A stretch of DNA of 64,000 nt. Source: Hybos culiciformis (lineage: Eukaryota > Arthropoda > Insecta > Diptera > Hybotidae). This document shows, in pieces, positions 51,201-58,500 of this stretch. Positions within the stretch are counted from its first letter, which is position 1. Each line of letters begins with the position of its first letter. Where the stretch lies: positions 13,963,922 to 14,027,921 of the forward strand of contig OZ023273.1 of the NCBI GenBank assembly GCA_964007475.1, written 5' to 3'. The translations under genes and the position numbers were made by a program. The notes beneath the pieces were generated by a model. That model saw only the letters and a list, made by a program, of their open reading frames with translations, ran no database searches and was not told where the DNA came from.

Positions 51201-52887
51201 CTAGAAATTGAGATCGCAAGTACATATGAATAACAATATAACATCTCTATACTATATATATTAGTCCTACACTTCATTCATTGTACACATGTTAAACAAT
51301 TTTTCCACTTGTACTATTACTTATGTTTAATTTATAATAAATTCTTTTCATGTTTTCTTTTCTTTTTTTTTGAGAGAAGAAATTATTTATTTAAGTTAAA
51401 AAATACACCCACAAAAAGAATCTGGATAATTTTTAGGAATTCACAACATAAGTAATTACATTTAATTGAAATAAAAACAGAAAAATATTCTTATAAATAA
51501 ATTAAAACAGTAGGCATATATTTATAATAAGTAGTTGTGAAACCAAAAAAAAAGAGGCAAAATAGAAATCACATTATATTTTTGCTTGGTTATGTCTACC
51601 GGAAACTTATATTCTTTCTGTCATATATTCAACTTATTCAATGTTGTATAATATTATGTATACATTAGAAAGAAGTCATTAATTTTTATTTTATTTTTTT
51701 TTTGAAAAGGCAAAAGTAATAATGTCCATTAAAATAAATTAGAAAATTAATCAAAACTGTATAATATAATAAGTGTAAGTATGTACATGTAAATATGTTA
51801 TGCATTTTAAGGTATAAATCTTAATATATGTGTAAAAATATATGTAAGTTGCTTTCGGCAATGACTTTCACAATTGGAGATATTATTATTTGAATGCTAA
51901 GTCACTATGTGGTAAATTATATGTATATATAAAAAAAAAACAAAATTTCGTATAAATTTATTTGGAATCTATTTTAATGAGAATACTGGTGGACACTTTT
52001 AATTTGTGTAAAAATTCTTCTTTGAAAAAACAGCAATATGTTATACAGATTTCTATAATAATAATAAAAATTTAATTATGATAAAACTTCTAATAACTTT
52101 TCACGGTGTTTCAAGAAATTTTGGTATTTAATTGAAAATATTTTTGACGTTTGTCCATTGGAAGGTAAAAACTGCAATAATACGCTGAATTCGATTCTGT
52201 AAACTTTACTTTGTATTTCTTACTTAGGAAAAGTATTTAAACTAATTCAAAAGTTTATTTTTTATTTTATTTATTATTTTTGCTAAATATTATATTCATG
52301 GTTTCATTGAATCCTTTACAAATACTTCATAAACTAAATTTTATACGTAATTATATATAAATTGATTCTCGATTAACTGCATTTATAGATAATTTTTATT
52401 TAAACTAAAAGAAAAAAAGAAAAAACTTACCTCCACGAACTTCGCAAGTTAAAATAATATTGTCTCCTTCTAGCAAAGGACCAACAGCTCCAGCAACATC
52501 ACGACCCGATGCATCGTAAACTAATATTTGATGTGGAGGAACTATATTAAAAATAAAATTATTTAAAAGCAAAAATGAATAAAATAAAATTCAAATAAAT
52601 TCTACCTATGACCGTCAAATTAATTCTATGATTTCTAGTTGGTGAGTTTTGAAAATCCACCCTACATCTGTAAACCTAATTGAAAAAAAAATTGTTTATT
52701 AATTTTTTTTTTAATAAAACTAAAAACAAACATAATACGAATTTTTACCCCTTCATCATCCAACTGAACGTTATCCACTGTTAAAGTTGCTGGAATAGAA
52801 TTCGTCACAAAATATGCTCTTGGGCCAAATGCATTTGTATCCGACCAATAAAGAGCCTTTTCAAAAGCTCTCCCCCGAACATCAAAA
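929..52887 (-). CDS. Sidestep (Side) family Ig-superfamily transmembrane receptor, 15 exons visible, 5' end outside window
   Basis: Type I membrane protein of the Sidestep family. In Drosophila these proteins bind Beaten path partners on neurons and steer motor axons and synaptic choice; that role is family knowledge, not something the sequence proves here. Fifteen minus-strand exons can be joined: 52887-52749, 52675-52606, 52541-52431, 40694-40488, 40184-40039, 39968-39818, 36071-35941, 32750-32591, 30235-29963, 29733-29608, 29368-27716, 27362-27228, 2123-1965, 1356-1237 and 1035-929. All introns are GT/AG and all phases agree. Domain order is Ig1 (C-terminal half), Ig2-Ig5, FN3, one transmembrane helix, cytoplasmic tail. 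Diagnostic family motifs are [50 protein letters not shown] and GYDGGLPQ. The signal peptide and first half of Ig1 are missing to the right; the C-terminus is uncertain. Which Side paralogue it is cannot be decided by eye. Confidence 0.95.
1237..1356 (-). CDS. Side-family exon: cytoplasmic tail, part 1
   Basis: The exon encodes [20 protein letters not shown], then [20 protein letters not shown]. It follows the transmembrane exon in phase. The [11 protein letters not shown] segment reads like the conserved membrane-proximal tail of Side proteins, but I place it from memory of the family only. The acceptor is TTTTAAG and the donor GTAATA; it is 120 bp. Confidence 0.88.
1357..1964 (-). other. 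Intron between transmembrane and first tail exons
   Basis: This 608-bp intron, like the neighbouring one at 1036-1236, has plain GT/AG ends and A/T homopolymers. I saw no gene or repeat in it. Confidence 0.8.
1965..2123 (-). CDS. Side-family exon: transmembrane helix
   Basis: The exon encodes [20 protein letters not shown], followed by a further run of Val, Ile and Phe (hydrophobic over about 28 residues), then [12 protein letters not shown]. The basic RKRR cluster is the cytoplasmic stop-transfer signal, so the N-terminus is outside. It then runs into CDDKDKHL. It is 159 bp, phase 1 at both ends, with acceptor AAACAG and donor GTATAT. Confidence 0.92.
4567..4592. repeat. (AAAT)n microsatellite
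   Basis: About six AAAT units. Similar short runs occur at 8171-8190 (AAT), 56583-56605 (TTTA) and 60326-60351 (ATT). Confidence 0.9.
4795..5038 (+). pseudogene. Decayed Tc1-type transposase C-terminal fragment
   Basis: The plus strand carries a frameshifted remnant of a Tc1/mariner-superfamily DDE transposase. Around 4876-4912 the reading MEWPPF then, after a one-base shift, SPEQNIT matches the family motif WPxxSPDLNP. From 4922 an open frame reads [11 protein letters not shown], equivalent to the NPIENLW motif that holds the last catalytic Glu. [13 protein letters not shown] residues follow before a stop at 5036. Upstream, in other frames, ENIP and HNSKIV resemble the QDNAPxHxSK motif. The N-terminal half is absent and no terminal repeat was found, so this is an inactive fossil. 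Confidence 0.75.
5837..5990 (+). repeat. Dispersed repeat family, copy 1
   Basis: The stretch begins GGCAGTATGTGCTCGAAATC and includes TTGCATTTATTATTAAA, GTCCAAAATTATATAACAAA, ATTGTAGCAAAATTTGCTAC and ATTTTTATTGTTTTTTCTAG. The same ordered blocks occur at 43435 and 46149. Similarity to copy 3 extends about 30 bases upstream (AAAATTATAATTAAA). It is noncoding and probably an old nonautonomous transposon. Confidence 0.8.
15197..15433. repeat. Inverted repeat with ~89-bp arms next to a minisatellite
   Basis: The arms 15197-15286 and 15345-15433 are near-perfect reverse complements with a 58-bp spacer. They share CTGCCGACAGAAGTTTAT, TTAAAGATTTAAAAACTATG and GTGGCTACAAATAATGG, and differ at only a few positions, which suggests recent origin. 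The right arm runs straight into the minisatellite at 15439. Confidence 0.92.
15439..16392. repeat. Minisatellite, about 4.4 copies of a ~215-bp unit
   Basis: Units start with GGCCGGGT at 15439, 15653, 15872, 16076 and 16297 (periods 214, 219, 204 and 221); the fifth is cut off near 16392. Each unit has a GC-rich head (GGACCCTACTCC), CTACCCAAAATTTT and, further on, AAAATTTTGG and GGGTAGGAGACCCC. Head and middle are therefore inverted repeats of one another. A tail follows with CTCCGATCCAAAATTTTCAT and AACGACAGGTAAC. The third unit lacks the AAGCCAACTAACC segment. Short open frames in the array merely follow the repeats. Confidence 0.93.
16390..16430 (+). repeat. tRNA-like box B motif at the end of the minisatellite
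   Basis: GGTGCCAGGTTCGAACCC contains GGTTCGAACCC, a perfect RNA polymerase III box B. The flanks do not pair as a T-stem and no box A or acceptor stem was found, so it is not a functional tRNA. It may be the remains of a tRNA-derived SINE or a chance match. Confidence 0.3.
24304..24360 (-). repeat. Possible tRNA-derived SINE relic
   Basis: On the minus strand AAGAGAGTAGTGG is followed about 25 bases later by AAGGTTCGAAATC. These resemble Pol III box A and box B at roughly tRNA spacing. No cloverleaf can be drawn, so this is at best a decayed SINE head. Confidence 0.25.
26321..26362. repeat. (TA)n microsatellite
   Basis: About 21 uninterrupted AT dinucleotides. Confidence 0.97.
27228..27362 (-). 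CDS. Side-family exon: end of FN3 domain and juxtamembrane stalk
   Basis: The exon encodes [20 protein letters not shown] and then [10 protein letters not shown], the G-strand of the FN3 fold, followed by [14 protein letters not shown]. It has phase 1 at both ends, with acceptor TTCTTAG and donor GTAAGTC. Joined to the next exon the codons read RGD just before the membrane segment. About 25.1 kb of intron separates it from the transmembrane exon. Confidence 0.93.
27363..27715 (-). other. Intron inside the FN3-coding region
   Basis: This is a 353-bp GT/AG intron of plain AT-rich sequence. No feature was seen in it. Confidence 0.8.
27716..29368 (-). CDS. Side-family exon: FN3 domain interrupted by a ~480-residue Asn-rich insert
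   Basis: This is a single 1,653-bp exon (acceptor ATATAG, donor GTAAAGA, phases 1/1), far longer than any other here. It starts [14 protein letters not shown], the normal start of the Side FN3 domain. It ends with [20 protein letters not shown] and FRIDLT, the normal continuation. Between about 29325 and 27867 lie roughly 480 additional in-frame residues rich in Asn, Lys, Ser and Thr. They contain several poly-Asn runs, the longest near 28697-28753, two lone cysteines, a basic cluster KKRRKRES and many Asn-X-Ser/Thr sites. No stop interrupts the frame, so it is very probably translated rather than intronic. The insert would lie outside the cell, in the first FN3 loop. Confidence 0.88.
28697..28753. 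repeat. (ATT)n run encoding the longest poly-Asn tract
   Basis: A nearly pure ATT run lies inside the long FN3 exon, read as AAT (Asn) codons on the minus strand, with ATTGTT interruptions. Shorter ATT runs at about 28006-28024, 28288-28318, 28332-28354 and 28513-28540 encode the other Asn tracts. Confidence 0.95.
29608..29733 (-). CDS. Side-family exon: end of Ig5
   Basis: The exon encodes [20 protein letters not shown], then [15 protein letters not shown] and LFQVVPA. The DYGTLxCWG and EPCxF patterns are hallmarks of the membrane-proximal Ig of Side proteins. It is 126 bp with phase 1 at both ends. The intron on each side is about 230-240 bp. Confidence 0.94.
29963..30235 (-). CDS. Side-family exon: start of Ig5 with a Gly/Ser/Asn-rich loop
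   Basis: The exon starts [19 protein letters not shown], then [15 protein letters not shown] (first Ig5 cysteine and core Trp), in agreement with the Side family. After FEVPSGHFA it has an extra loop of Gly, Ser, Asn and Glu containing GGGGSNN, seemingly longer than usual between strands C and E. It is 273 bp with phase 1 at both ends. The acceptor is TTATTAG and the donor GTAAAT. Confidence 0.92.
30236..32590 (-). other. 2.4-kb intron between Ig4 and Ig5 exons
   Basis: This is AT-rich intron sequence with a coding-like 41-codon segment at 31913-32035 on the same strand, listed separately. Nothing else was recognised. Confidence 0.8.
31913..32035 (-). CDS. Coding-like segment, 41 codons, unassigned
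   Basis: From an ATG at 32035 the frame reads [18 protein letters not shown], then [16 protein letters not shown] and RKYFPYC, reaching a good GTATGT donor in phase 0. The composition (Leu/Ile/Lys/Glu heptad-like) suggests an amphipathic helix rather than random intron. I do not recognise the family. It is on the same strand as the Side-family gene but would not fit its Ig domains. It could be the first exon of a nested gene, a captured fragment, or chance. Confidence 0.25.
32591..32750 (-). CDS. Side-family exon: end of Ig4
   Basis: The exon begins in phase 0 with [13 protein letters not shown]. It carries [20 protein letters not shown] with the second Ig4 cysteine, then [14 protein letters not shown] before a GTAAGTG donor in phase 1. 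The upstream acceptor is TTTGCAG. The RxHAGxYxC pattern is the usual F-strand of this domain. Confidence 0.94.
32751..35940 (-). other. 3.2-kb intron within Ig4
   Basis: The intron is mostly AT-rich. A small GC-rich island at about 32914-32965 (containing GCGCGCCGC) stands out and may be the end of an old repeat; I cannot classify it. A short hairpin (TTCGCTA...TAGCGAA) lies near 34087-34106. No gene was seen. Confidence 0.75.
35941..36071 (-). CDS. Side-family exon: start of Ig4
   Basis: After a 3.7-kb intron the protein resumes [13 protein letters not shown] and then [17 protein letters not shown], which is strongly conserved in Side Ig4, ending ITWSHN. The Cys in YFEC is the first disulphide partner and the Trp in ITW is the core tryptophan. 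The exon is 131 bp, starts with two bases completing a Tyr codon, and ends in phase 0 at a GTAAGTG donor. Confidence 0.94.
36730..36872. repeat. Four identical 13-bp motifs (TTGTATTTACATT)
   Basis: The motif TTGTATTTACATT occurs at 36730, 36811, 36839 and 36860, all in the same orientation. The inner copies are preceded by ATGTAAA, forming small inverted repeats. A one-base variant, TCGTATTTACATT, is found at 38451. Both outer copies are preceded by GGGTA. Such clusters resemble subterminal transposase-binding motifs of DNA transposons. Confidence 0.8.
37035..37076. repeat. Direct duplication of a 19-bp sequence
   Basis: CTATATTTTCCCTCTGAGC is present twice, at 37035-37053 and 37058-37076, a period of 23. 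It lies inside the composite repeat region. Confidence 0.9.
37428..37780 (+). pseudogene. Fragment of a UBE2L3/UbcD10-type ubiquitin-conjugating enzyme gene (exon 1, intron, start of exon 2)
   Basis: On the strand opposite to the host gene an ATG at 37428 opens MAATRRLFI, ending at a GTAAAT donor (37455). After a 260-bp AT-rich intron with a TTTTAG acceptor, phase 0 resumes at 37715 with [17 protein letters not shown], then LLPY and a stop (37778-37780). The join gives the N-terminus of the UBE2L3/UbcD10 E2 family (pattern MAASRRL-x-K-EL, then GxKxFR) with the exon boundary where I expect it from human UBE2L3. The catalytic UBC core with its active-site Cys is absent, so it cannot conjugate ubiquitin. 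Because the intron is retained, the copy arose at DNA level. Upstream sequence containing TGTCAATTGTCAAATGTCAAG may be part of the parent promoter. Confidence 0.75.
37881..38060. repeat. Foldback palindrome with ~82-bp arms
   Basis: The left arm (37881-37962) and right arm (37978-38060) are imperfect inverted repeats separated by 15 bases around GACCTCCGGTC. The longest perfect part is in the block GTGTATACACACAAACACAT plus ATAGACAC and its complement. DNA with this structure can extrude a long hairpin and is typical of foldback-type or MITE elements. It starts 100 bases after the UBE2L3-like fragment. Confidence 0.9.
39818..39968 (-). CDS. Side-family exon: end of Ig3
   Basis: The exon starts in phase 0 with INSTINGS. 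It carries [11 protein letters not shown] and [11 protein letters not shown] with the second Ig3 cysteine, then ends ILLNVM plus one base (phase 1). This matches the family pattern in which the SNPR motif closes Ig3. Donor GTAAGTA, acceptor TTCCAG. Confidence 0.93.
40039..40184 (-). CDS. Side-family exon: start of Ig3
   Basis: This 146-bp exon encodes [12 protein letters not shown], then [17 protein letters not shown] with the first Ig3 cysteine and the buried Trp. It ends in phase 0 after RPFKRGT. The acceptor is TTTACAG and the donor GTAAATA. It is separated from the Ig2 exon by a 303-bp intron and from the next exon by only 70 bp. Confidence 0.92.
40185..40487 (-). other. Intron between Ig2 and Ig3 exons
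   Basis: This is a 303-bp GT/AG intron in which nothing was recognised. Confidence 0.8.
40488..40694 (-). CDS. Side-family exon: rest of Ig2
   Basis: This exon reads [12 protein letters not shown] at the start, has the YKCQASN motif with the second Ig2 cysteine, and ends in RIDML, leading into Ig3. The acceptor is TTGCAG and the donor GTAAGTA. It is 207 bp with phases 1/1. The Trp in VTWF is the buried Ig-fold tryptophan. Two Asn-X-Ser/Thr sites (NGT) could be glycosylated. Confidence 0.93.
42191..42231. repeat. (TATC)n microsatellite
   Basis: About ten uninterrupted TATC units within the 11.7-kb intron. Confidence 0.97.
43435..43585 (+). repeat. Dispersed repeat family, copy 2
   Basis: It matches the copy at 5837: GGCAGTATGTTCTCAAAATC, TTGCATTTGCTATAAAATAT, TCGTCCCAAAGGTATAGTTA, TTGTAAAGCAAAAATTGCTA. 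Same orientation, moderately diverged. Confidence 0.8.
46149..46300 (+). repeat. Dispersed repeat family, copy 3
   Basis: It matches copies at 5837 and 43435: TGACAGTATGAATGAGGTC, TTGCATTTGTTATTAAAAA, TCGTCCAAAATTGTAAATAT, ATTGTATAGCAAAAGCTGTT, and TTTTTATTGTTTTTTCTAG as in copy 1. It ends about 160 bases before the MITE at 46461. Confidence 0.8.
46461..46990. mobile_element. MITE-like element with terminal inverted repeats
   Basis: The left end GGGCGGTATTCAACTGAAG followed by ATAAA is inverted at the right end (complement GGTCGGTATTCAACTGGAG, then ATAAA). A third, internal copy of the motif (CTTCAGTTGGGTACCG) lies near 46896-46911. The flanks CTAAA on the left and TTAAAG on the right are compatible with a degraded TTAA-type target duplication, but this is not exact. 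The interior is AT-rich with inverted AGATAAATTTTATCT blocks and no transposase, so the element would be nonautonomous. Confidence 0.8.
48529..48556. repeat. GC-rich repeat terminus, possibly Helitron-like
   Basis: CTAGTCGATCCCGACGCGAA followed by CGTTATTTCGC is an abrupt GC-rich island in AT-rich intron. Read on the minus strand it is a short GC-rich segment ending in CTAG followed by T, as at Helitron 3' ends, but no clear terminal hairpin or 5' TC end was identified. Confidence 0.3.
49671..49718. repeat. Exact 24-bp tandem duplication
   Basis: The 24-base unit starting ATCCGTGCAATGGTACTTAT and ending CTGG is repeated twice head to tail without a mismatch, indicating a recent local duplication. 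Confidence 0.95.
52431..52541 (-). CDS. Side-family exon: start of Ig2
   Basis: The exon continues the linker with [13 protein letters not shown], then [19 protein letters not shown]. The Cys is the first disulphide cysteine of Ig2. It begins with two bases that complete a GTT valine and ends in phase 1 at a GTAAGT donor. The next coding exon is about 11.7 kb downstream and resumes exactly within the [14 protein letters not shown] consensus. Confidence 0.93.
52606..52675 (-). CDS. Side-family exon: end of Ig1 (YRCRVDF motif)
   Basis: Seventy bases begin in phase 0 with [15 protein letters not shown], which contains the second Ig1 cysteine, and run on to INLTVI, the typical linker between Ig1 and Ig2. 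The acceptor is CAATTAG and the donor GTAGA. The exon ends in phase 1, which fits the next exon. Flanking introns are only 73 and 64 bp, so this three-exon cluster is compact compared with the rest of the gene. Confidence 0.93.
52749..52887 (-). CDS. Side-family exon: second half of Ig1
   Basis: This exon encodes 46 codons from FDVRGR through FGPRAYF to LDDEG, the most conserved stretch of the Side-family first Ig domain. The acceptor is TTTCAG and the donor is GTAAAA. It starts with one base completing an upstream codon and ends in phase 0. The preceding exon, which should carry the first Ig1 cysteine, was not found between 52888 and 64000. It therefore probably lies beyond the right edge. 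Confidence 0.93.
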
Positions 52888-55356
52888 CTGAAATTAGAAA
52901 AAAATAAAAATTATTTTCAAAAAATCTAAAATACACAACAGATTAAACTTAAATTATTTATAATTTATTAAATTCAAACAAAAGCCGAGAATTGTCTACC
53001 TATATCATTCTAATATCTCGCAATATGTTCTCTTTAATATAAAGATAAGCACTTACTAGTCAAAAACAGCACACCTGACTAAAAACTACAAAAATATCGA
53101 TACTACAACCAATAGTGACTACAGTGACTATACAGTATAAGTCCATTTATGTACATTTATAATAAACTACTTAATTCCTAAAATGAATAAAATTTTACAT
53201 AAAAAAAAATATAAATTCATTTTACTATTAAACTAATAGAAATTTATCTAATTTTGATCTGTTTTAATGGGTTTTCATAAAAAAAAGAAACAAATGCTCT
53301 TAATAAAATATTTTCTTTGTCAAAGTAATTTTTATGAAATTATAATAATACAAAAACAGAATATTTTAAAAGGATTCATATTTTCAGCTGAAATTTATGG
53401 AACTAGGACTTAAATATTTATATATACAACATAATATCCAAACATATATAATACTTATGTCGATTAAATAAAAAAAAAAATTCAATTAAAATTTTGTAAC
53501 ACTATATTTTTTTTTTTCTTTTATTTCTTAAATAATTCATACACCAATTTAGTGTGAATATTAAATTTTTATTACTATTTTATTTTTATTAATTTTCATA
53601 AATATAATGTTGACCTAAATTTTGATTGTGTCATCGTATTCAGTAGCTTCATATATAGTTACGATGAAAATGATTTTTAACACTAAATTTTTAGTGAAAA
53701 CGTAAACTAAAAGAACTTAATTACCATAATATTATATTATATTTTATAAAAAAAAAAAAAATAGTAAAAATAAAAAATTAATAAAAATTAATATGTATAC
53801 GTAAATAACTAACTATACTGTTGGAAATTATGTGTATAATTTTTCTTTTTGTAATTTTTTTTTTTGTTCTAACAACCCCACCTATGTATATAATTTCGGG
53901 AAATGTTTTTTTTATGTATATAATAGAATTTTCATTTTCAAAGAATTTAGTTAGTTATAAAATATATAATATATACATTTATATATATAATAATAACAAA
54001 AATTAATAATCCATATAAATTTTCTGTTTTTAATTTTTTATTTGTAACTAAAAATATGGAAATATTATTTTTGATATTTATATATATTAACGTATATTTT
54101 CTTGTGAATCAACACGTAAAAATAATACACTTAGATGTTAGTTAGTACCTTGTGTATAATATATTATAACTCTGTTGTAGACTTGTCATTATTTACAGCA
54201 AAAGAAAAATTCTTTAGTTCTTCTAAGTAGATATTTTATGTATATTCACATATGAATTATAATATTATAAAAATCTCGTTCACTAAGAAATGATCAAGCC
54301 TCTTTGGTCGCGAAAGATATAAAGAAATCAGTAGGACCACAAATTAAGTATAATAAAATATATAATGTGGAACAAATTTTTATGCCGACTTTAGAAAAGT
54401 TAAGATCGCAAAAAACTCAATTTTTTATTTTCTCAACTCAACAAAAAAAAAAGTATGCTTATTATATACAATTAATTGAATGTAAAATGTTGTAAAACTC
54501 AAGGCAAAAGTCAATAAATCTCAATTATTTTATGCCTAATTATATTTTTGGGTTCAATATAAATAAAAAATTCAGTTCTATGATGCGAGCTTAAGTTTTG
54601 CATGAAAAGTCGGAAGTATATATCTTATTATACTTAATTTTTGGTAAAACACGTAAGAATATATTTTTTGTATGAAAACATTTTTTATCCATACGAACAA
54701 TAACCATGTTGAAATTGTTAAAGTTGAAATTGTTTCTTTTATAAATAGGTGGTTAACACCAAAAAGATGGGTAACTCATAGTATCTCTAATATATTTGAA
54801 GAAAATTCTTCGCAATATTGAATTTACACTTAACTATATATAAATAAAATCTTATGCTTTTAATTTCTAAAAGAAAAAATACGGGACCCCCATTTTATTT
54901 GTTGTAAGAACAATAAACACAAATATCAAAAAAGTTATGCCTTTTTCAGAATTAAAATACAAGATATTATATAATCTTTATTATTTTTAACAAGAAAAAA
55001 ATTATTATTTTTTATAATTATTTTTTCCAATCCTAATATTTATAATTTTAAAATGATATTTTTGCAACAATTTTATATAACTTTCAAAAATATATTAAAG
55101 TAACTATATATATAAATAATATTTCTTAAACCCTGAAAACATTTATTTAACTATTATAATACATAAAAGTTATTTTCTTTCAATATACATACAGCAAAAA
55201 TATAAATAATTAACTAATTAATTATTGCGCATTTTTTAAAAACTCGTTCTAACAAATAAAATTATTACGTTGCTCTTTACTTTACATTGGAAAATTGTAT
55301 TGAATGAAGAGAAATGATTTTTATTAGGCCAATAAATGATTACTAATAACGCGATT

Positions 55357-55562
55357 TTAATCGTTGGTCTTAAGCCTGAACTTAACATCTTCTCTTAATG
55401 TTGAAAAATCTCGCTCATAATGTTCAAAACTGGCGAATATTGTAAAAACTCAAGTTAATTTTTTTTTTACCAAAGTTCAGTCACTTTTAACGTAACAGCA
55501 CACTCTTGTTTTTGCTTCCCAAAGATTTCTTTTAACATTTCACTTAAAAAAGCATTTTCCAT
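55357..55562 (-). CDS. Candidate two-exon mini-gene or gene fragment, 54 residues, unassigned
   Basis: The ATG at 55562 opens MENAFLSEMLKEIFGKQKQE, then CAVTLKVTEL, ending in phase 2 at a GTAAAA donor (55470). A 41-bp intron with TTAAC and a CCAG acceptor follows. Exon 2 (55429-55357) reads FEHYERDFSTLREDV, then KFRLKTND and a TAA. The two exons join in frame through a Cys codon. The residue mix looks like a real helical protein, but I do not recognise it. The very short intron could instead be a small deletion or frameshift in a decayed copy. It lies inside the upstream intron of the Side-family gene. Confidence 0.4.
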
Positions 55563-58500
55563 TTGGTGAATTTCGAAAAAAAAAAAAAAAATTAAAAATA
55601 AAAAAATTAAAAATGAATAAATCAGCAATTTCGAGAAAAACAAAAAAAAAATACATTGTTTTTGGTTAAGAGTGGATAAAAAAACTTAAAACTGAAAGCC
55701 TTGATACACGTACATTTTATAGTACAATTTAACATTCCTATCCCAATGTAGGTATTTTACATACATATTTTAATTTTTTTTATTTTTTGTAATATAATAA
55801 ATATAAAATTCAATTAGTCACCCTTTCCGTAAATTCAAAAACAAAAAGTTTAATGTATAAATGACTTTGGGGCGATAAATTTTTCCAGTATTGTATTTTT
55901 TTTTTTAAAGGGCGGTTTGTAATAAAAATCACCCCGTGGACTGTGAAAATACATGTTTCTGTATCGTATTTATTATATTATTATTTTTTGTTTATTTTTT
56001 TTTCGGAATTATATCACAATAAAAGTAAAACATAGAAAAATAAATGTCAAAATACATTTTCTTTGAAAATGTATTATTTTTACACCCTTTACTTCATGAA
56101 AATAATAATATTACGAAAAAAAAGGGTTAAGTCAGCTTTATTCCAAAGAGAATTCCACAAAGTTATAAACAAAATGGTTATTTTTTTTTTCTTTTTACAT
56201 TTAAAATTTATTTCTTGGATTAAATAAGAAACAAAAAAAACAAAACGAATATATAAATAAATAAATATGAACTAATTAAAGTTAAGAATTCAAAGAGTGT
56301 CGTGATTCATATCTGTTGTAGTAGTATAGGAAAAACCATTAAAATTATAAATTGTCTTACATGGTAGACTTTATAATTGTGATTTAAATTGCCTTTAATA
56401 AATGATTCATGAATTATATCCTTTTATTATCTTTTGGTTTAATACAGTAATTAATAGCAAAAAAATTATGACAGTCTGTAATAAATATAAAATAAAACAA
56501 GAAAAGAAAATTTAATTTGATTGACATCGATACTACATAATACTACTCAGGTTATTTGATTCTCAGGTTTCTATCATAAGACATTTATTTATTTATTTAT
56601 TTATTCTTTTTAGTTTGGCATAGATAAAACAATTATTCGTATAATATTCATGCAATCATAGTATTAAATTATTGTTCTTTTGACGTCTAATGTATTTTCA
56701 GCAATATTACATAATCTAATGATCTGACTGCAGGGACAATTCACTTTATTTTTATATTTATATTGAATTGAAATACAGTTAAAGTGAAAATACAGTTAAT
56801 TGTATCTAAATCACCATATAACTTCATTTAATTATATACGTAAGAACAAAGAAAAAAAGAGTACAATTCATACGATCTGTGATAGGTTAACATCATGTTT
56901 AGCTCCCACTATTATCGCTATAAAATCTAAAAAAATTGTTCTAAAAGATTAATATTTAGTGGTTATAAACACATATGCATGTATATTTATTACGAAACAT
57001 TTCAATAAAAAAATTTTTATTAAAAAAAAAATACTACAGGATTGTATTTAAAAAAAATAAATAAAAATAAAATAAAACTTTTAACAATAAAAAAATAAAA
57101 TTATTAAGAATATTAACAATATGTTATTACCGAAGAATTATAGAAAATATTGTTTTTTATGATTTTAATCTTATTAAAAGAAAATTCAATTTTTCAAAAG
57201 TATATATTTTTTTTTTATATAACGATAACTAGAAAATCTTTTGGACCGTTTTTCTTTCAATACTAAAAACATGTTGCTTATACACAATAGTTACATTATT
57301 TAGATAGCTTGGAGAATAACAATAATTTTATAGTAATAAAACATTTATTTATATAAAATACACTTCTTAAGTCGATAATTTAAATGGATATAATATATTT
57401 GTTTTAATTGATATTGGAAAAAAGAATTTATCTTATATTTTTATTAATTACATGTTTATATATTTCAATCATAAAAAAAAAAAAAAAAAAAAATTGTCAC
57501 ACAGTGGTTTTATATCCGTTTTTCCACTAACCGAAATCATATTATGTAAAAAAAAATATTATTGTTTAATTTAAAAAAGTAAAAATATTAATTAGTTGTT
57601 TAGGATATAATATCATCCTTATCTCTTAACAAATTGAAATTTTGTATGTAATCATAAGTATTGAAGAAAATTATGGAATAAAATAAAATAAATTGAAAAA
57701 ACATGTTTATATATTATATGTTTAAAAATATTCAGAATTATTGTTTATTATTGTGAATTTATTATGTTTTATAGACTGATTTTATAACTTCTGTTGATAA
57801 ACTACAATTTTATAAAAATTATAAACTTTATATCTATATTACAGAATATTAAAATATTATGATCATCGATTCCTTCAGTCCTTTAGATGTTTTTTTACTA
57901 AACATTTTTTTAAAACTCAGTGAGATAGGCATTTCACTCCAATCATTTTGAAAACCTATGGAAACAAATTTTGACTCCCATTTTAATAACGAAATTATTA
58001 GTTTCAAAAATAAAAACGGCTTTAAAATTTAAATTTAATTTTTCTATTTAAGTATAGATTCTTATGGCAATTTTAATTGATGATAACAATGTGAAAATGA
58101 AAAAAAAAACATAACAAACAATCATTGTATATTTCTATGATATACAAACATAATATTATGTCAACAAAAAATTTTTAAATCATAAGCATAAAATATTGTT
58201 TCAATTATATATTATCTTTAATGAGGATAATAAGCAAATACCGCGGATAACCTTAAATTAAATAATATAAAAAGGACAATTTTACGGTGAACCACTTTTT
58301 TATGTGTACAAATGAATACATACATTTATGTATTATTTATCTGAAATTTTAATAATCTTATATAATACCTGGTAGCGGTTAATTTGGAAATTAAATTTCG
58401 ACCAAAAATAAAATTAAAATTCATTCAAGTTGAATAGCAAATTAATTATAATGTAAAAATAAATTATACCCAAAAGCAATTTAAAAGATAACAAAAGTTT

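Larger units (their letters stand above)
40695..52430 (-). other. 11.7-kb intron splitting Ig2
   Basis: The intron contains a TATC microsatellite at 42.19 kb, two copies of the dispersed repeat (43.4 and 46.15 kb) and a MITE-like element at 46.46-46.99 kb. A GC-rich repeat end lies at 48.53 kb and a 24-bp tandem duplication at 49.67 kb. A GC-richer island near 45.52-45.71 kb looks like a transposon remnant but has no readable protein. The rest is AT-rich with very long A/T homopolymers. Confidence 0.8.

Noticed and set aside
53040..53075. GTAAGTG donor considered for the missing first half of Ig1
   Set aside because: The sequence before it has a stop within ten codons and no Ig features.
57859..57957. 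Minus-strand stretch reading GFQNDWSEMPISLSF
   Set aside because: About 35 codons open with a fair acceptor, but no donor, partner exon or family; could be chance.
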